Positions 1-9,330 of a stretch of 64,000 nt of DNA are shown piece after piece. Under the pieces are notes generated by a model, which was not told where the DNA came from, did not search any database, and was given only the letters and a program-made list of their open reading frames with translations. Numbering within the stretch: position 1 is the stretch's first letter; each line of letters starts with the position of its first letter. Source of the stretch: Amycolatopsis sp. CA-128772 (GTDB taxonomy: Bacteria; Actinomycetota; Actinomycetes; Mycobacteriales; Pseudonocardiaceae); NCBI RefSeq assembly GCF_002904295.1, contig NZ_PPHG01000078.1, forward strand, positions 1 to 64,000, written 5' to 3'. A program made the translations under genes and the position numbers.

Positions 1-1151
1 CCGCCCGCCGGCGCCGGGGCGGCCGCCCGGCCCGCCAGGCCGGCCACGAACTCCCGGACCGCCTTCAGGTCGATCTGCACGATGCTCTGGCCGTCTTCGC
101 TGCGGCCGTTCGCCGTCACCACCGGGATCGTCGCGAACGTCAGGTCGCCCGAGGCGATGCCCTTCGCCTGCTGGGCGAACTGCAGCAGGTCGAGACCCGG
201 ATCCAGGGTCAGCGAGCGGTGGACCGCGTCCATCAGGTCGGTCATCGTGCCGGGGCTGGTCAGCGTGCCCGCCGAGAGCAGCTGGTGCAGGGCCGAGGAG
301 AGGAACGCCTGCTGCCGGACGATCCGGTCCAGGTCGCCGCGCGGGAGGTTCTTGCGCTGGCGGACGAACGACAGGGCCTCGCCGCCGGACACCGTCTGCT
401 CGCCGCGGTGGAAGTTCGCGCCCGAATCCTTGTCCTCGGTCGCGTGGTTCAGGCACACCTTGACGCCGCCGAGGGCCTCGGTCAGCAGGTAGAAGCCCAG
501 CAGGTTGATCTCGGCGTAGTGGTCGATCCGCACCTGAGTCAGGTCCTGCACCGCCTGCACCAGCACCCGGCGGCCCTCGGTGTCGGAGTCGCGTTCGATC
601 TTCGCCTGGTCGCGTTCGCCCTGCCCGCGCAACGCCTGCACGGCGTGCGCCTTCGCGACGCCGTACGCCGAATTGATCTTGGCCTCGCCGCGGCCCGGGA
701 TGGCCGTCCACGTGTCGCGCGGGATCGAGACCGCCGACGGCTTGCCGCCGTTCTTCGGCACCCGCAGCAGGATCACCGTGTCGGTGTTCACCGCGCCGTT
801 GTTGGCTTCCGTGCGCAGCTGCCGCAGCACGCGGGCGGGCAGCGCGTTGCCCTGCGCGTCCGTCCGGGCGTCGCTGCCGACGAGCAGGATGTCCTCCGCG
901 CCGTCGTCCGCGGGCGGCGGCGCGGGCTCGCCGGCCCGCGGGGTCAGCGCGTCGGTCGTCGGGATCGTGCTCTGCAGCTGGTCCTTGGTGACGTACGCGT
1001 AGCCGCTGGCTCCGAGCGCGAGCAGCGACACCAGCCCCAGCGCGACCCGGCGCGTCACACGCCCCGCGCGGCGCACGCGCGACGGCCGCGAGTCGTCGCT
1101 GTGCGTCACCGGATCGGCGTTCGCCTCCGGTTCTCCCTGCTCGTCCGCCAC
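1..1151 (-). CDS. LytR-CpsA-Psr (LCP) family ligase, C-terminus cut by window edge
   Basis: Probable membrane-anchored phosphotransferase that transfers lipid-linked glycopolymer to peptidoglycan outside the cell. The GTG start at 1151 has a GGGGGAGG ribosome site just upstream. A basic cytoplasmic N-terminus is followed by one membrane helix (about residues 32-48). The LCP core then shows ILLVGSDAR, an N-T-D-T segment, SIPRDTW, and a later RQRKNLPRGDLDR block with the arginines typical of pyrophosphate binding. The frame is open to base 1, so at least 383 residues are present and the end lies outside. It is followed on the same strand by a second LCP gene, a tandem pair resembling the lcp genes next to rmlD in mycobacteria. 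The exact glycopolymer substrate cannot be read from sequence. Confidence 0.93.
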   Translation of the reverse strand, partial: MADEQGEPEANADPVTHSDDSRPSRVRRAGRVTRRVALGLVSLLALGASGYAYVTKDQLQSTIPTTDALTPRAGEPAPPPADDGAEDILLVGSDARTDAQGNALPARVLRQLRTEANNGAVNTDTVILLRVPKNGGKPSAVSIPRDTWTAIPGRGEAKINSAYGVAKAHAVQALRGQGERDQAKIERDSDTEGRRVLVQAVQDLTQVRIDHYAEINLLGFYLLTEALGGVKVCLNHATEDKDSGANFHRGEQTVSGGEALSFVRQRKNLPRGDLDRIVRQQAFLSSALHQLLSAGTLTSPGTMTDLMDAVHRSLTLDPGLDLLQFAQQAKGIASGDLTFATIPVVTANGRSEDGQSIVQIDLKAVREFVAGLAGRAAAPAPAG

Positions 1152-1188
1152 CCTGGCCTACCTCCCCCGAACACCCTGCGTACGCAGT

Positions 1189-2733
1189 CTAGTTGACGCA
1201 GGGGACGTCGCCCGCCGTGATGGGCGGCGCGGCGGGGGTGGTCGGGGCGACCGGCGGCTTCGCGGCCGTGGCCACCGGCGGCTTCGCGGCCGTGGACGTC
1301 GGCGCGCCGCCCGGGCCGGCCGCCGAGTTCCGGAAGTCCTTGCCCAGGAGCACGCGCACGTGCCCGGCTGGGACGTCCCGGTCCGGTTCGGCCTGGACGC
1401 CTGCGCCCAGGGCCTGCTTGACCAGGCCCAGCGCGGTTTCGTCGGCCGGGTTGTAGCGGACCACGGTCGTGGTGCGGGTGCTCAGCCGCTGGTCGGCGGC
1501 GAGCGTGAAGCCCTTGCCCTGCAACATCGCGTGCGTCTGGCCGGCCACGGCCGGCGCGCCCGAGCCGTCGAACAGCTCGATCGTGACCGCCCGCGCGCCG
1601 GGCACCTGCGCCGACGTCGAGGTCGAGGTCGCCGTCGTGCCGTCCGACGTCAGCCGGGCCACCTCGGCCGCCACCGCGGCCTGGTCGACGCGCAGCACGT
1701 CCGCGCCGCCGATGGTCGCGTTGCCGAGCGTCGGGATGGTGTGGAACTCGATGTTGCCGCCGGTCAGGCCGCGCATCTGCGCGGCGAACTCGGTCAGGTC
1801 CCAGCCCTGCGACACGACGACGGACTTCTTCACCGCGGCGACCAGGTCGGCGATCTTCGCCGGGCTGGTCAGCACGTCGGTCGAAATGACCTTGCGGGCC
1901 AGCCCGGACAGGAACGCCTGCTGGCGCGCGATCCGGTCGAGGTCGTAGTTCGGCAGGCCGTAGCGCTGGCGGACGAACGCGAGCGCCTGCACGCCCTCGA
2001 TCGTCTGGCGGCCGCCCGGCAGGTCCACGCCGGACTTCGTCTCCTTGACCGGTCCCTTGAGGCAGACCTCGACGCCGCCGATCGACTTGGTGATCTCGTA
2101 GAAGCTGGCCAGGTTGACCTCGGCGTAGCGGTCGATCATGCCCGGCTTGCCGATGAACTTCTCGAGCGTGGCGATGAGGTTCTTGCGCCCGGCGACCTTC
2201 GCTTCCTGGTCGGCCTGCTTCAGGTCGGTCATGCCCTGGCGCTGCAACGTGCGGTAGGTGTCGGTGTAGGCGTAGACGAACGCGCTGTTGAGCTTGTGCT
2301 TGCCGAAGCCACCGGTCAGCTCCACCCACGAGTCGCGGGGGAACGAGACCGCGATCGCGTGCTTCCCGTTCTGGGGGATGTGCACGAGGATCATCGTGTC
2401 GGTGTTCAGCTCGCCGTCGGAGACGCCGGCGTGCAGCATGTCCAGCACTTCGCGGGGCAGCGGGTTGCCCTGCGCGTCCGTGCGGCTGTCCTGGCCGACC
2501 AGCAGGATGTCGATCGCGCCGTCGAGCGGCTTCGCGTGCGCCTCGGTGTCGGCGAAGACGTTCGTCGTCGTCAGGCCGGTGTTCGGGTCGCCGATGTAGT
2601 GCCAGCCGTACCAGGTCAGGGCCAGGATCGCGACGGAGAGCAACGACACGACGACCTTGCCGCCGCGGCGGGCGAAGACCGTCGCACCGGTGTGACGGCG
2701 TGCCGGGATGGTCGGCGCAGCCTGTTCGGTCAC
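1189..2733 (-). CDS. LytR-CpsA-Psr family ligase with LytR_C tail
   Basis: 514-residue envelope glycopolymer ligase. The GTG start is preceded by GGGGAGGA. A single membrane helix lies at about residues 24-42. The LCP domain follows with ILLVGQDSRTD, SFPRDSW and RQRYGLPNYDLDR. A roughly 90-residue C-terminal domain of the LytR_C type (around residues 380-470) and a Pro/Ala/Lys-rich tail ending in CVN complete it. The gene diverges from rmlB with a 138-bp gap and lies 37 bp upstream of the other LCP gene, so the two may be co-transcribed. Family knowledge places Lcp1 of M. tuberculosis, which attaches arabinogalactan, in the same neighbourhood. That this gene does the same is inference from context. 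Confidence 0.94.
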   Translation of the reverse strand: MTEQAAPTIPARRHTGATVFARRGGKVVVSLLSVAILALTWYGWHYIGDPNTGLTTTNVFADTEAHAKPLDGAIDILLVGQDSRTDAQGNPLPREVLDMLHAGVSDGELNTDTMILVHIPQNGKHAIAVSFPRDSWVELTGGFGKHKLNSAFVYAYTDTYRTLQRQGMTDLKQADQEAKVAGRKNLIATLEKFIGKPGMIDRYAEVNLASFYEITKSIGGVEVCLKGPVKETKSGVDLPGGRQTIEGVQALAFVRQRYGLPNYDLDRIARQQAFLSGLARKVISTDVLTSPAKIADLVAAVKKSVVVSQGWDLTEFAAQMRGLTGGNIEFHTIPTLGNATIGGADVLRVDQAAVAAEVARLTSDGTTATSTSTSAQVPGARAVTIELFDGSGAPAVAGQTHAMLQGKGFTLAADQRLSTRTTTVVRYNPADETALGLVKQALGAGVQAEPDRDVPAGHVRVLLGKDFRNSAAGPGGAPTSTAAKPPVATAAKPPVAPTTPAAPPITAGDVPCVN

Positions 2734-2871
2734 GCGCTTCCTCCCCTGTGACCCCGTGCTTCCCCCAGGACACCCGTGTGTCTCCGCCGCAGACTCTACT
2801 GAGGGTGTTGTGGGACCTCCGTAGGCTGGGGGCGGTATGCCCCGCCCGGGGCACGAAGGGAAGGCGGGAAG

Positions 2872-3861
2872 ATGCGGGTCCTGGTCACCGGTGGTGCCGG
2901 CTTCATCGGGTCGCACTACGTCCGGCAGGTGCTGACCGGCGCCTACCCGGCGCTGCGCGACGCCGAGGTGGTCGTGCTCGACAAACTCACCTACGCCGGC
3001 AACGAGGCGAACCTGGCGCCGGTCGCCGCGGACCCGCGGCTCGAGTTCGTCCGCGGCGACATCTGCGACACCGCGCTGGTCTCCGACGTGATGACCGGCG
3101 TGGACCTCGTCGTGCACTTCGCCGCCGAGTCCCATGTGGACCGTTCGATCCTCGGGGCCGCCGACTTCGTGCTGACGAACGTGCTCGGCACGCAGAACCT
3201 GCTGCAGGCGGCGCTGGAAGCCGGCGTCGGCAAGTTCGTGCACGTGTCCACCGACGAGGTGTACGGCTCGATCGAGCACGGTTCGTGGACCGAAGACCAC
3301 GTGCTGGAGCCGAACTCGCCGTACTCGGCGTCGAAGGCGTCGTCGGACCTGGTGGCGCGGTCGTTCTTCCGCACCCACGGGCTGCCGGTGTGCATCACCC
3401 GGTGCTCCAACAACTACGGTCCGTACCAGTTCCCGGAAAAGGTCATCCCGCTGTTCGTCACCAACCTGCTCGACGGGCGGAAGGTGCCGCTCTACGGCGA
3501 CGGGCTCAACGTCCGTGACTGGCTGCACGTGGACGACCACTGCCACGGCATCCAGCTGGTCGCCGAGGCGGGCCGGCCGGGCGAGATCTACAACATCGGC
3601 GGCGGCACCGAGCTGACGAACCGGTCGCTGACCGAGAAGCTGCTGGCGGCGCTGGGCGCGGGCTGGGACAGCGTCGAGCCGGTCGAGGACCGCAAGGGCC
3701 ACGACCGCCGGTACTCGGTGGACATCACGAAGATCAACAAGGAGCTGGGGTACGCTCCGCGCGTGTCCTTCGAGGACGGTCTGGCCGCGACAGTGGCCTG
3801 GTACACGGACAATCGCGCGTGGTGGGAACCCCTGGCCGGGCGGACCGCGCTCCGGAAGTAG
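2872..3861 (+). CDS. rmlB: dTDP-glucose 4,6-dehydratase
   Basis: Second step of dTDP-L-rhamnose synthesis: NAD-dependent conversion of dTDP-glucose to the 4-keto-6-deoxy sugar in the cytosol. 329 residues, the usual length. The Rossmann motif GGAGFIG is at residues 7-13, the catalytic T-D-E at about 127-129, and the Y-x-x-x-K pair at Y151/K155. RSFFRTHGLPV and NNYGPYQFPEK are typical RmlB segments. The ATG start has GGGAAGGCGGGAAG upstream. The rmlD gene starts 12 bp after the stop, so the two form an operon making the rhamnose donor for the wall linker and other envelope glycans. Confidence 0.97.
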   Translation: MRVLVTGGAGFIGSHYVRQVLTGAYPALRDAEVVVLDKLTYAGNEANLAPVAADPRLEFVRGDICDTALVSDVMTGVDLVVHFAAESHVDRSILGAADFVLTNVLGTQNLLQAALEAGVGKFVHVSTDEVYGSIEHGSWTEDHVLEPNSPYSASKASSDLVARSFFRTHGLPVCITRCSNNYGPYQFPEKVIPLFVTNLLDGRKVPLYGDGLNVRDWLHVDDHCHGIQLVAEAGRPGEIYNIGGGTELTNRSLTEKLLAALGAGWDSVEPVEDRKGHDRRYSVDITKINKELGYAPRVSFEDGLAATVAWYTDNRAWWEPLAGRTALRK

Positions 3862-3873
3862 AGGAAAGTGCCT

Positions 3874-4761
3874 GTGCGCCTGACGGTGCTCGTGCCCGGG
3901 GGATCCGGGCAGCTCGGCCGGGATCTCGCCGCGCTGGCGTCCCCGTCGGTGGAGGTGGTGGCCCCGGGGTCGGCCGAGCTGGACGTGACCCAGACGGGCC
4001 AGGTGCTGGCGGCGGTCGGCGCGTTGGCCGAGCGGGCACGGGAATCCGGTTCGGCGCCGGTGGTCGTGAACGCGGCGGCGTACACGGCGGTCGACGCGGC
4101 GGAGACGGACGAGGAGCGCGCGTTCGCGGTGAACGCCGACGGCCCGCGCGTGCTCGCGGCGGCCTGCGCGTCCCGCCGGGTACCGCTGATCCACGTGTCG
4201 ACGGACTACGTCTTCCCAGGGGACGCGTCGGCGCCGTACGAGCCCGCGGACGAGCTGGGCCCGCGTTCGGCGTACGGCCGCACGAAGGCGGCGGGCGAGG
4301 ACGCGGTCCTCGGCTCGGGCGCGTCGTCGTGGGTGGTGCGGACCGGCTGGCTGTACGGGAAAACCGGGACGAACTTCGTGAAGACGATGGTGTCGCTGGA
4401 GTCTTCCCGGCCGGATCTGTCTGTTGTGGACGATCAGATCGGTGGTCCGACGTGGACGGCGGATCTGGCGGCGGGGCTGCTGGAGCTGGCCACCCGCGCG
4501 GCAGCGGGCGACGGACCGGAGCGCCGGATCCTGCACTGCACGAACGCGGGCGAGGTCACCTGGTGCGGATTCGCCCGGGCGATCTTCGAGCACCTGGGCG
4601 CGAACCCGGACCGCGTGAAGCCGTGCACGACGGCGGAGTTCCCCCGCCCGGCCGCGCGGCCGGCGTATTCGGTGCTGTCGCCGGCTTCGTGGCGCGAGGC
4701 TTGGTTGACGCCGATGCGGCCGTGGGATGAGGCATTGGCCGCGTACTTCGCGGCCGGGTAA
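3874..4761 (+). CDS. rmlD: dTDP-4-dehydrorhamnose reductase
   Basis: Final NADPH-dependent step of dTDP-L-rhamnose synthesis. About 295 residues. The nucleotide motif GGSGQLGRD is at the N-terminus, STDYVF sits in the middle, and SAYGRTKAAGE holds the Y-x-x-x-K catalytic pair. The GTG at 3874 is preferred because GAGGA (3861-3865) lies 8 nt ahead. An in-frame GTG at 3868 would be only 2 nt from the same ribosome site. It directly follows rmlB and ends 12 bp from the convergent glycosyltransferase gene. Confidence 0.95.
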   Translation: MRLTVLVPGGSGQLGRDLAALASPSVEVVAPGSAELDVTQTGQVLAAVGALAERARESGSAPVVVNAAAYTAVDAAETDEERAFAVNADGPRVLAAACASRRVPLIHVSTDYVFPGDASAPYEPADELGPRSAYGRTKAAGEDAVLGSGASSWVVRTGWLYGKTGTNFVKTMVSLESSRPDLSVVDDQIGGPTWTADLAAGLLELATRAAAGDGPERRILHCTNAGEVTWCGFARAIFEHLGANPDRVKPCTTAEFPRPAARPAYSVLSPASWREAWLTPMRPWDEALAAYFAAG

Positions 4762-4773
4762 CCCAGGAGCGGG

Positions 4774-5859
4774 TCAGTGACGCCCTGAGGCCAGCCGGTA
4801 CGCGCCCACCGTCAGCTCTGCGCACGTTCGCCACGTGAAGTTCGCCGCGTGCGCGCGCCGTGAAGCCGATGTTGCCACCGCGTGCGGGTCCGTCACCGCC
4901 GTCCTCAAGGCCTCCGCCAGGCCGTCCACGTCGCCGTACGGGACCAGGCTGGCGCACTCGCCCGCCACTTCGCGCAGGGCCGGGATGTCCGTGCAGACCA
5001 CCGGGACGTCCGAGGCCATCGCCTCCAGGACCGGGAGGCCGAACCCCTCGTCGCGGGAGGGGAGCACCAGGGCCGACGCGCCCGCGACCACCGTGCGCAG
5101 GTCCACATCGGACAGGTAGCCGGTCTGGCAGCGGCGGGGGCCGCGGGGGAACGGGCCCGGGCCCGCGAACACCAGGTCCGGCAGGTCCGGGGCCGCGTCG
5201 TGAGCGCGGGTCAGCCAGTCCAGGCCCTTCCGGGGCCCCGCCGCGCCGGCGAACAGCAAGTAGCGCGAAGGCAGGCCGAGACGGGCTCGGCGCTCGTCGT
5301 CCGGGGGGCGTGCGGTGAACCACGCCGGGTTCACGCCCAGTGGTGTCACCACGATCTTTTCGCGGGAGACGTCCAGGCGCTCCGCCACCGCATCGGCCAC
5401 CGCCGACGTCGGGGTGCAGATGACGTTCGCGCGGCGGGCGCCGCGGCGGACCAGCTCCGGCAGGCCGCGGTCGCTCGGGGCGAGTTCCGCGGGGTTGTCC
5501 AGGAAGGCCAGGTCGTGGATCGTCACCACGCCCGCCGCGCGGAAGCGGCCCGGCAGCACGAAGTTCGTGCCGTGCACCACGTCCGTCGGGCCGGCGAACA
5601 CCTCGACCGGCGGGAAGTCCGACCGCAGCCACGCCATCCGCAGCAGCCGCGCCGCCACCGGCATCCCGCGGGCGCGGGCGCCGTACGGGAGCACGTGCCG
5701 CAGCCGCCGCCAGCCGCGCAACGTGAACGCCACCGCGCGCGTGTCGACTTCCGGGATCGACACCAGTTCTTCGATCAGCGCGGAGGTGTACCGGCCGATC
5801 CCGGTGCGCGCACCGAGCAGGGGGGTGCCGTCGAGGAGGACGCTCAGTGACCTAGCCAC
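4774..5859 (-). CDS. GT4-family glycosyltransferase
   Basis: 361-residue GT-B enzyme of the Glycos_transf_1 type, expected to move a sugar from a nucleotide donor at the cytoplasmic side of the membrane. The N-terminal GARTGIGRYTS loop is typical. The C-terminal donor domain contains SRDEGFGLPVLEAMA with the E-x(7)-E pattern of retaining GT4 enzymes. The GTG start at 5859 overlaps the stop of the preceding gene by 8 bp (GTGGCTAG), so translation is probably coupled. It is the last of a three-gene glycosyltransferase operon. Acceptor and sugar are unknown; rhamnose or mannose are plausible from the neighbouring rml and manB genes. Confidence 0.9.
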   Translation of the reverse strand: MARSLSVLLDGTPLLGARTGIGRYTSALIEELVSIPEVDTRAVAFTLRGWRRLRHVLPYGARARGMPVAARLLRMAWLRSDFPPVEVFAGPTDVVHGTNFVLPGRFRAAGVVTIHDLAFLDNPAELAPSDRGLPELVRRGARRANVICTPTSAVADAVAERLDVSREKIVVTPLGVNPAWFTARPPDDERRARLGLPSRYLLFAGAAGPRKGLDWLTRAHDAAPDLPDLVFAGPGPFPRGPRRCQTGYLSDVDLRTVVAGASALVLPSRDEGFGLPVLEAMASDVPVVCTDIPALREVAGECASLVPYGDVDGLAEALRTAVTDPHAVATSASRRAHAANFTWRTCAELTVGAYRLASGRH

Positions 5860-8353
5860 GGCGGAGCCGTTGCTTCGCGACCTTCAGCGCCCGGCCGCCG
5901 ACGCGCCGCGCCAGCTCCGACGCGCCGCCGGCGGCGAGGTACTCGCGGACCAGGTCGACGTCCCGCCGCAGCATCGCCCGGCCGCGCACCGCCGGCGTCG
6001 TCACCAGGTCCGCCGACCCGGGCAGCCGGTCGGCCGCCGGGCGCGGGTCGCGGCAGAACTCCACCAGCGGCTTCAGCGCTTCGGGCCAGGCGAACCGCTG
6101 TGCGACGACGGCCAGCCGCTCGACGCAGCCCGCGGCGAACTCCTCGTCGTACAACGCCTTTTCGAGCGCGTCCGCCAGAGCGGCGTCGTCCTCGGCCGGG
6201 ACGACCACGCCGAGCCGCTCGGCCCGGACCAGGTCGGCGAAGGCGTCGCCGTCGGTGGTGACGATCGGCAGCCCCGCCCACAGGTAGTCGAGGACCCGGG
6301 TGCGGAACGCGAACGTCGTCTCGACGTGCTCGTAGTGCGTGGTGACGCCGCAGTTCGCGTCGAGCAGCCAGTTCTGGCGCTCGTGGTAGGGCACCCACTG
6401 CTCGTTGAAGTAGACATGCTTGCCGGTCAGCCCCAGCGAGTCCGCCAGCCGGATCGTCCGCGCGCCGATGTCCATCTCGGCGACCTCGGGGTTCGGGTGC
6501 TTCATACCGAGGAACACGAGCCGGACGTCCCCGCGGTTGCGGCGCAGCCGGTCGATCGCGCGGACCAGCGTCAACGGGTCGAACCAGCTGTACACCCCGC
6601 CGGCCCAGAGCACGACGTGGTCGGTGCCGCCGATGCCGAGCGACGACCGCAGGCCGGGCCCGGTGCGCACCGGCGGCTCGGCCGGCAGCCCGAACGGGAC
6701 GACCGCGAGCAGCGACTGCGTCGTCGGGTCGGCGTCGTAGAGGCGCGGCGAGAGCCGGCCCATCGCGGCGAGGTGGCCGAGCCAGAAGTGCCGCTGCCGC
6801 TCGGACGCGCAGAGGAAGAAGTCGCCGCGTTCGAGCTGGGCGTCGAGGACGCGGGTGACGCCGGCGAGGTCGGCCGCGCGCTGGTCGTCCGCGACGCCCT
6901 TGCCCTGCTCCAGCAGTTCCAGGTGCATCGGGTCGTACAGGTCGGCGACGACGATCTTGCCGCTGTGCTGCTTCTTCAGCGACGGCGCCAGTTCGAGCAC
7001 GTGCCCCTGCAGGACGACGACGTCGGCCCAGGCGATCGGCTCGTCCAGCTCGCGGAATTTGCCCGCGCCGACCCGGAACGGCGCCGGCGGCGGCGTGACG
7101 AGGGGGTTGGTGGTGATCAGGTGGACGTCGTGCTCCGCGGCGAGGGCCAGCGCGATGTTCCAGGCGCGGATCGCCGGGCCCGCCATCCGCTCGGTGAGCG
7201 CGTCGCCGGTGAGCACGAGGATCTTCCGGCGCTGCCCGAACGCCTTGGCGATGCCGAACGCCTCGACCAGGATGTCGTGCGCGGCGAGGTAGCGCGGCAG
7301 CGGGTAGGCGGGCTCCAACGCCTTGCGCAGCAACGGAAGCAGGTCGGCGTCGGTGCGGACGCGGGCGGCCTGCTCGACCGCGCGGGATTCCGCCAGCGAC
7401 GGCAGCTGCTCGACGAACTGGTCGATGGCCAGCAGCCCGGCGAGCGTGGTGCGCGGGACGGCGACGTCGCCGGACTCGATCGGGCCGACGCCGTGCTCGA
7501 GGTCCAGCTGGGTCGGGTCGAGCTCGCCACGCGCGGTGGCGCGGCGCACGGCCAGCGCGAGCGCCGCGGGCAGCGCGCGGGCCAGTGTCTCGTCGGAGAG
7601 GTTCTTGTACAGCGAGGCCAGGGCGTTGCGCTCCAGGAGGAACGTCTCGCGGCCGGTCTCGGGGGCGTCGACCGCCGCCATCGTGGCGTGGTGGCGGTGG
7701 TAGGTCAGCGACGCCGGGACGTACCGGACGCGCCAGCCGCGGAGGTTGAGCCGCCAGCCGAGGTCGACGTCCTCGTAGAACATGAAGAACCGCTCGTCGA
7801 AGCCGCCGAGCTCGGCGAACACGCTCGCCCGGACGAACAGCGCCGAGCCGGTGCCGAACAGGACGTCCTTCGCGACCTCGTGCTCGGCGGCCGGGACGTC
7901 GGCCAGCGGCGAACCGGCGTGGCGCTTGTAGCCCATGCCGAACCAGGTCAGGCCGCCGTCGACGAAGTCGGTGCCGGTGCCGTCCCAGTCGAGGACCTTG
8001 CTGGCCACGGCGGCGACGCGGGGCTGCGCGCGCAGCTCGGCGACGGCGGCCGACACCCAGCCGGGGGCCGGGCGGGCGTCGTTGTTGAGGAAGCCGAGGA
8101 CGGTGCCCTTCGCGTGCTTCGCGCCGAGGTTGCAGCCGCCGGCGAACCCGGTGTTGCGGCCGGCTTCGACCACCCGGGCCTGCGGAACGGCCTCGCGGAT
8201 GCGCGCGGCCTCGTCCGAGTTGTCGACGCAGATCAGCTCGAGCTCGGGGTAGCCGTGCTCGGCGAGCGCGCGCAGGCAGGTGATCGTGTCGTCGGCGCCG
8301 TGGTAGTTGACCACGATCACCGAGACGAGCGGTTGCGGATCCCCCTGCGCCAA
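5852..8353 (-). CDS. two-domain glycosyltransferase (GT2 + GT4)
   Basis: 833-residue fusion. The N-terminal GT2 domain (about residues 9-260) has VSVIVVNYHG, an N-N-D metal motif in FLNNDARP, and FMFYEDVDLGWR. A C-terminal GT-B domain (about 375-800) begins at ILVLTGDALTERMAGPA and resembles family 4 transferases. The TTG start at 8353 is chosen because AGGAG lies 6 nt upstream. An in-frame ATG at 8401 would overlap the preceding gene and has only a weak GGGAAG. The next gene overlaps it by 8 bp. One polypeptide with two catalytic folds could add two successive sugars to the same lipid-linked chain, which is inference. Confidence 0.9.
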   Translation of the reverse strand: MAQGDPQPLVSVIVVNYHGADDTITCLRALAEHGYPELELICVDNSDEAARIREAVPQARVVEAGRNTGFAGGCNLGAKHAKGTVLGFLNNDARPAPGWVSAAVAELRAQPRVAAVASKVLDWDGTGTDFVDGGLTWFGMGYKRHAGSPLADVPAAEHEVAKDVLFGTGSALFVRASVFAELGGFDERFFMFYEDVDLGWRLNLRGWRVRYVPASLTYHRHHATMAAVDAPETGRETFLLERNALASLYKNLSDETLARALPAALALAVRRATARGELDPTQLDLEHGVGPIESGDVAVPRTTLAGLLAIDQFVEQLPSLAESRAVEQAARVRTDADLLPLLRKALEPAYPLPRYLAAHDILVEAFGIAKAFGQRRKILVLTGDALTERMAGPAIRAWNIALALAAEHDVHLITTNPLVTPPPAPFRVGAGKFRELDEPIAWADVVVLQGHVLELAPSLKKQHSGKIVVADLYDPMHLELLEQGKGVADDQRAADLAGVTRVLDAQLERGDFFLCASERQRHFWLGHLAAMGRLSPRLYDADPTTQSLLAVVPFGLPAEPPVRTGPGLRSSLGIGGTDHVVLWAGGVYSWFDPLTLVRAIDRLRRNRGDVRLVFLGMKHPNPEVAEMDIGARTIRLADSLGLTGKHVYFNEQWVPYHERQNWLLDANCGVTTHYEHVETTFAFRTRVLDYLWAGLPIVTTDGDAFADLVRAERLGVVVPAEDDAALADALEKALYDEEFAAGCVERLAVVAQRFAWPEALKPLVEFCRDPRPAADRLPGSADLVTTPAVRGRAMLRRDVDLVREYLAAGGASELARRVGGRALKVAKQRLRRG

Positions 8354-8385
8354 AGCCAGCTCCTGTCGTCGGGTCGAGGGCAAGC

Positions 8386-9312
8386 TTAAAGGCCCGCCCA
8401 TGCTTCCCAGACCGCGCCTCGGCCCAGCGCCGCCCGGCGGCTGATCTTGCGGCGCATCCGCAACGTCGCTGGTAACCGCAGGGCCACTTCGGCGAGGACC
8501 CGGCAGCGCAGGCCGAACCGGAAGTTCGCCGCGGCCGGGCCCCCGGGGCGCAGCGGCAGCACCGCTGTCAGCAGCGCGAACCGGGCCAGCTGCTTCGCCG
8601 CGACGACGCCGGGCGCACAGCGCAGCAGCATGAGCAGCCGGTTGCGCTCGTTCCAGCGGTGGAACAGCGGTGAGCCGAGGTTGCTGCTGACGCCGTGGGC
8701 GTGCCGGACGCGGGCACCGGGCGCCGCGACGACGTCCCACCCGGCCAGCCGCAGCCGCCACGCCGTGTCGGTGTCCTCGTAATAACAGAAGAATCCGGCC
8801 GGAACGCCGTGCACGCTCTTCAGGGCGTCGGTGCGCAGCAGGGCCGCGCCGCCGCAGAAGCCGAACACCTCGGCGGCGGGCTCGGTGGCGTCGGCGCCGT
8901 GGCCGTCGGCGGTCAGCCGGACGCCGGCGGACTGCGTGGCGCCGTCGGGCCGGACGAGCAGCGAAGTCGCCGCGGCGGCCAGCGGCGCCTCTTCGAGGGC
9001 GTCCTCCAGGGTGGCCAGCCAGTCCGGCGCCGGTTCGGCGTCGTCGTTCAGCCACGCCATCAGCGGGGTCTGGACCTTTCCGAGAGCGACGGCGAGCGCG
9101 CCCGCGTAGCCGGTGTTGCGCGGGAGGCGGAGCACCTCCGGGCGTGACGGGTGGGCCGCGAGCAGGGCGGCGGTGCCGTCGTCGGAGGCGTTGTCCACCA
9201 CGAGCGTCCGATGTGGACGCGCCTGCGCGGCGAGCGCGTCGAGGCAGGCCGCGACGTGCGGGGCGCCCCGCCAGGTCACGACGACCACCGTGGTGGCGGG
9301 ATTGACGGTCAC
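8386..9312 (-). CDS. GT2-family glycosyltransferase
   Basis: 308-residue inverting GT-A transferase of the rhamnosyltransferase-like group. TTVVVVTWRG at the N-terminus, the DNAS segment, the metal motif in WLNDDAEP, and FCYYEDTDTAWR near the acceptor region are all recognisable. It is first in the operon that continues with the GT2-GT4 fusion and a GT4 enzyme. The GTG start has no ribosome site. Instead TATTGT lies 7 nt upstream (9325-9320), indicating a leaderless message from a promoter shared with the divergent gene at 9331. Substrate unknown. Confidence 0.9.
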   Translation of the reverse strand: MTVNPATTVVVVTWRGAPHVAACLDALAAQARPHRTLVVDNASDDGTAALLAAHPSRPEVLRLPRNTGYAGALAVALGKVQTPLMAWLNDDAEPAPDWLATLEDALEEAPLAAAATSLLVRPDGATQSAGVRLTADGHGADATEPAAEVFGFCGGAALLRTDALKSVHGVPAGFFCYYEDTDTAWRLRLAGWDVVAAPGARVRHAHGVSSNLGSPLFHRWNERNRLLMLLRCAPGVVAAKQLARFALLTAVLPLRPGGPAAANFRFGLRCRVLAEVALRLPATLRMRRKISRRAALGRGAVWEAWAGL

Positions 9313-9330
9313 GTCCCGCACAATAGCCGC
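9313..9330. promoter_or_regulatory. bidirectional leaderless promoter between two glycosyltransferase genes
   Basis: Only 18 bp separate the GTG codons of the divergent genes. On the plus strand CACAAT (9319-9324) is followed by 6 nt and GTG 9331. On the minus strand TATTGT (9325-9320) is followed by 7 nt and GTG 9312. The two -10 elements overlap almost completely, and there is no room for a ribosome site on either side. Confidence 0.6.

Noticed and set aside
1176..1187. CTGCGTACGCAG palindrome between the two LCP genes as an operator
   Set aside because: Single short palindrome, no second copy nearby and no regulator gene adjacent. Not enough to claim.
2838..2862. GC-rich inverted repeat before rmlB as a riboswitch or attenuator
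   Set aside because: Short, no terminator-like T-run and no known riboswitch motif. Likely chance in GC-rich DNA.
1189..4593. A 1134-codon minus-strand frame through rmlB and rmlD
   Set aside because: The real LCP gene starts at GTG 2733 with a ribosome site. The upstream part is Arg-rich antisense of rmlB and rmlD.
5315..8389. A 1024-codon plus-strand frame opposite two glycosyltransferase genes
   Set aside because: Arg/Val/His-rich low-information sequence with no motif. The minus-strand genes have complete glycosyltransferase domains.
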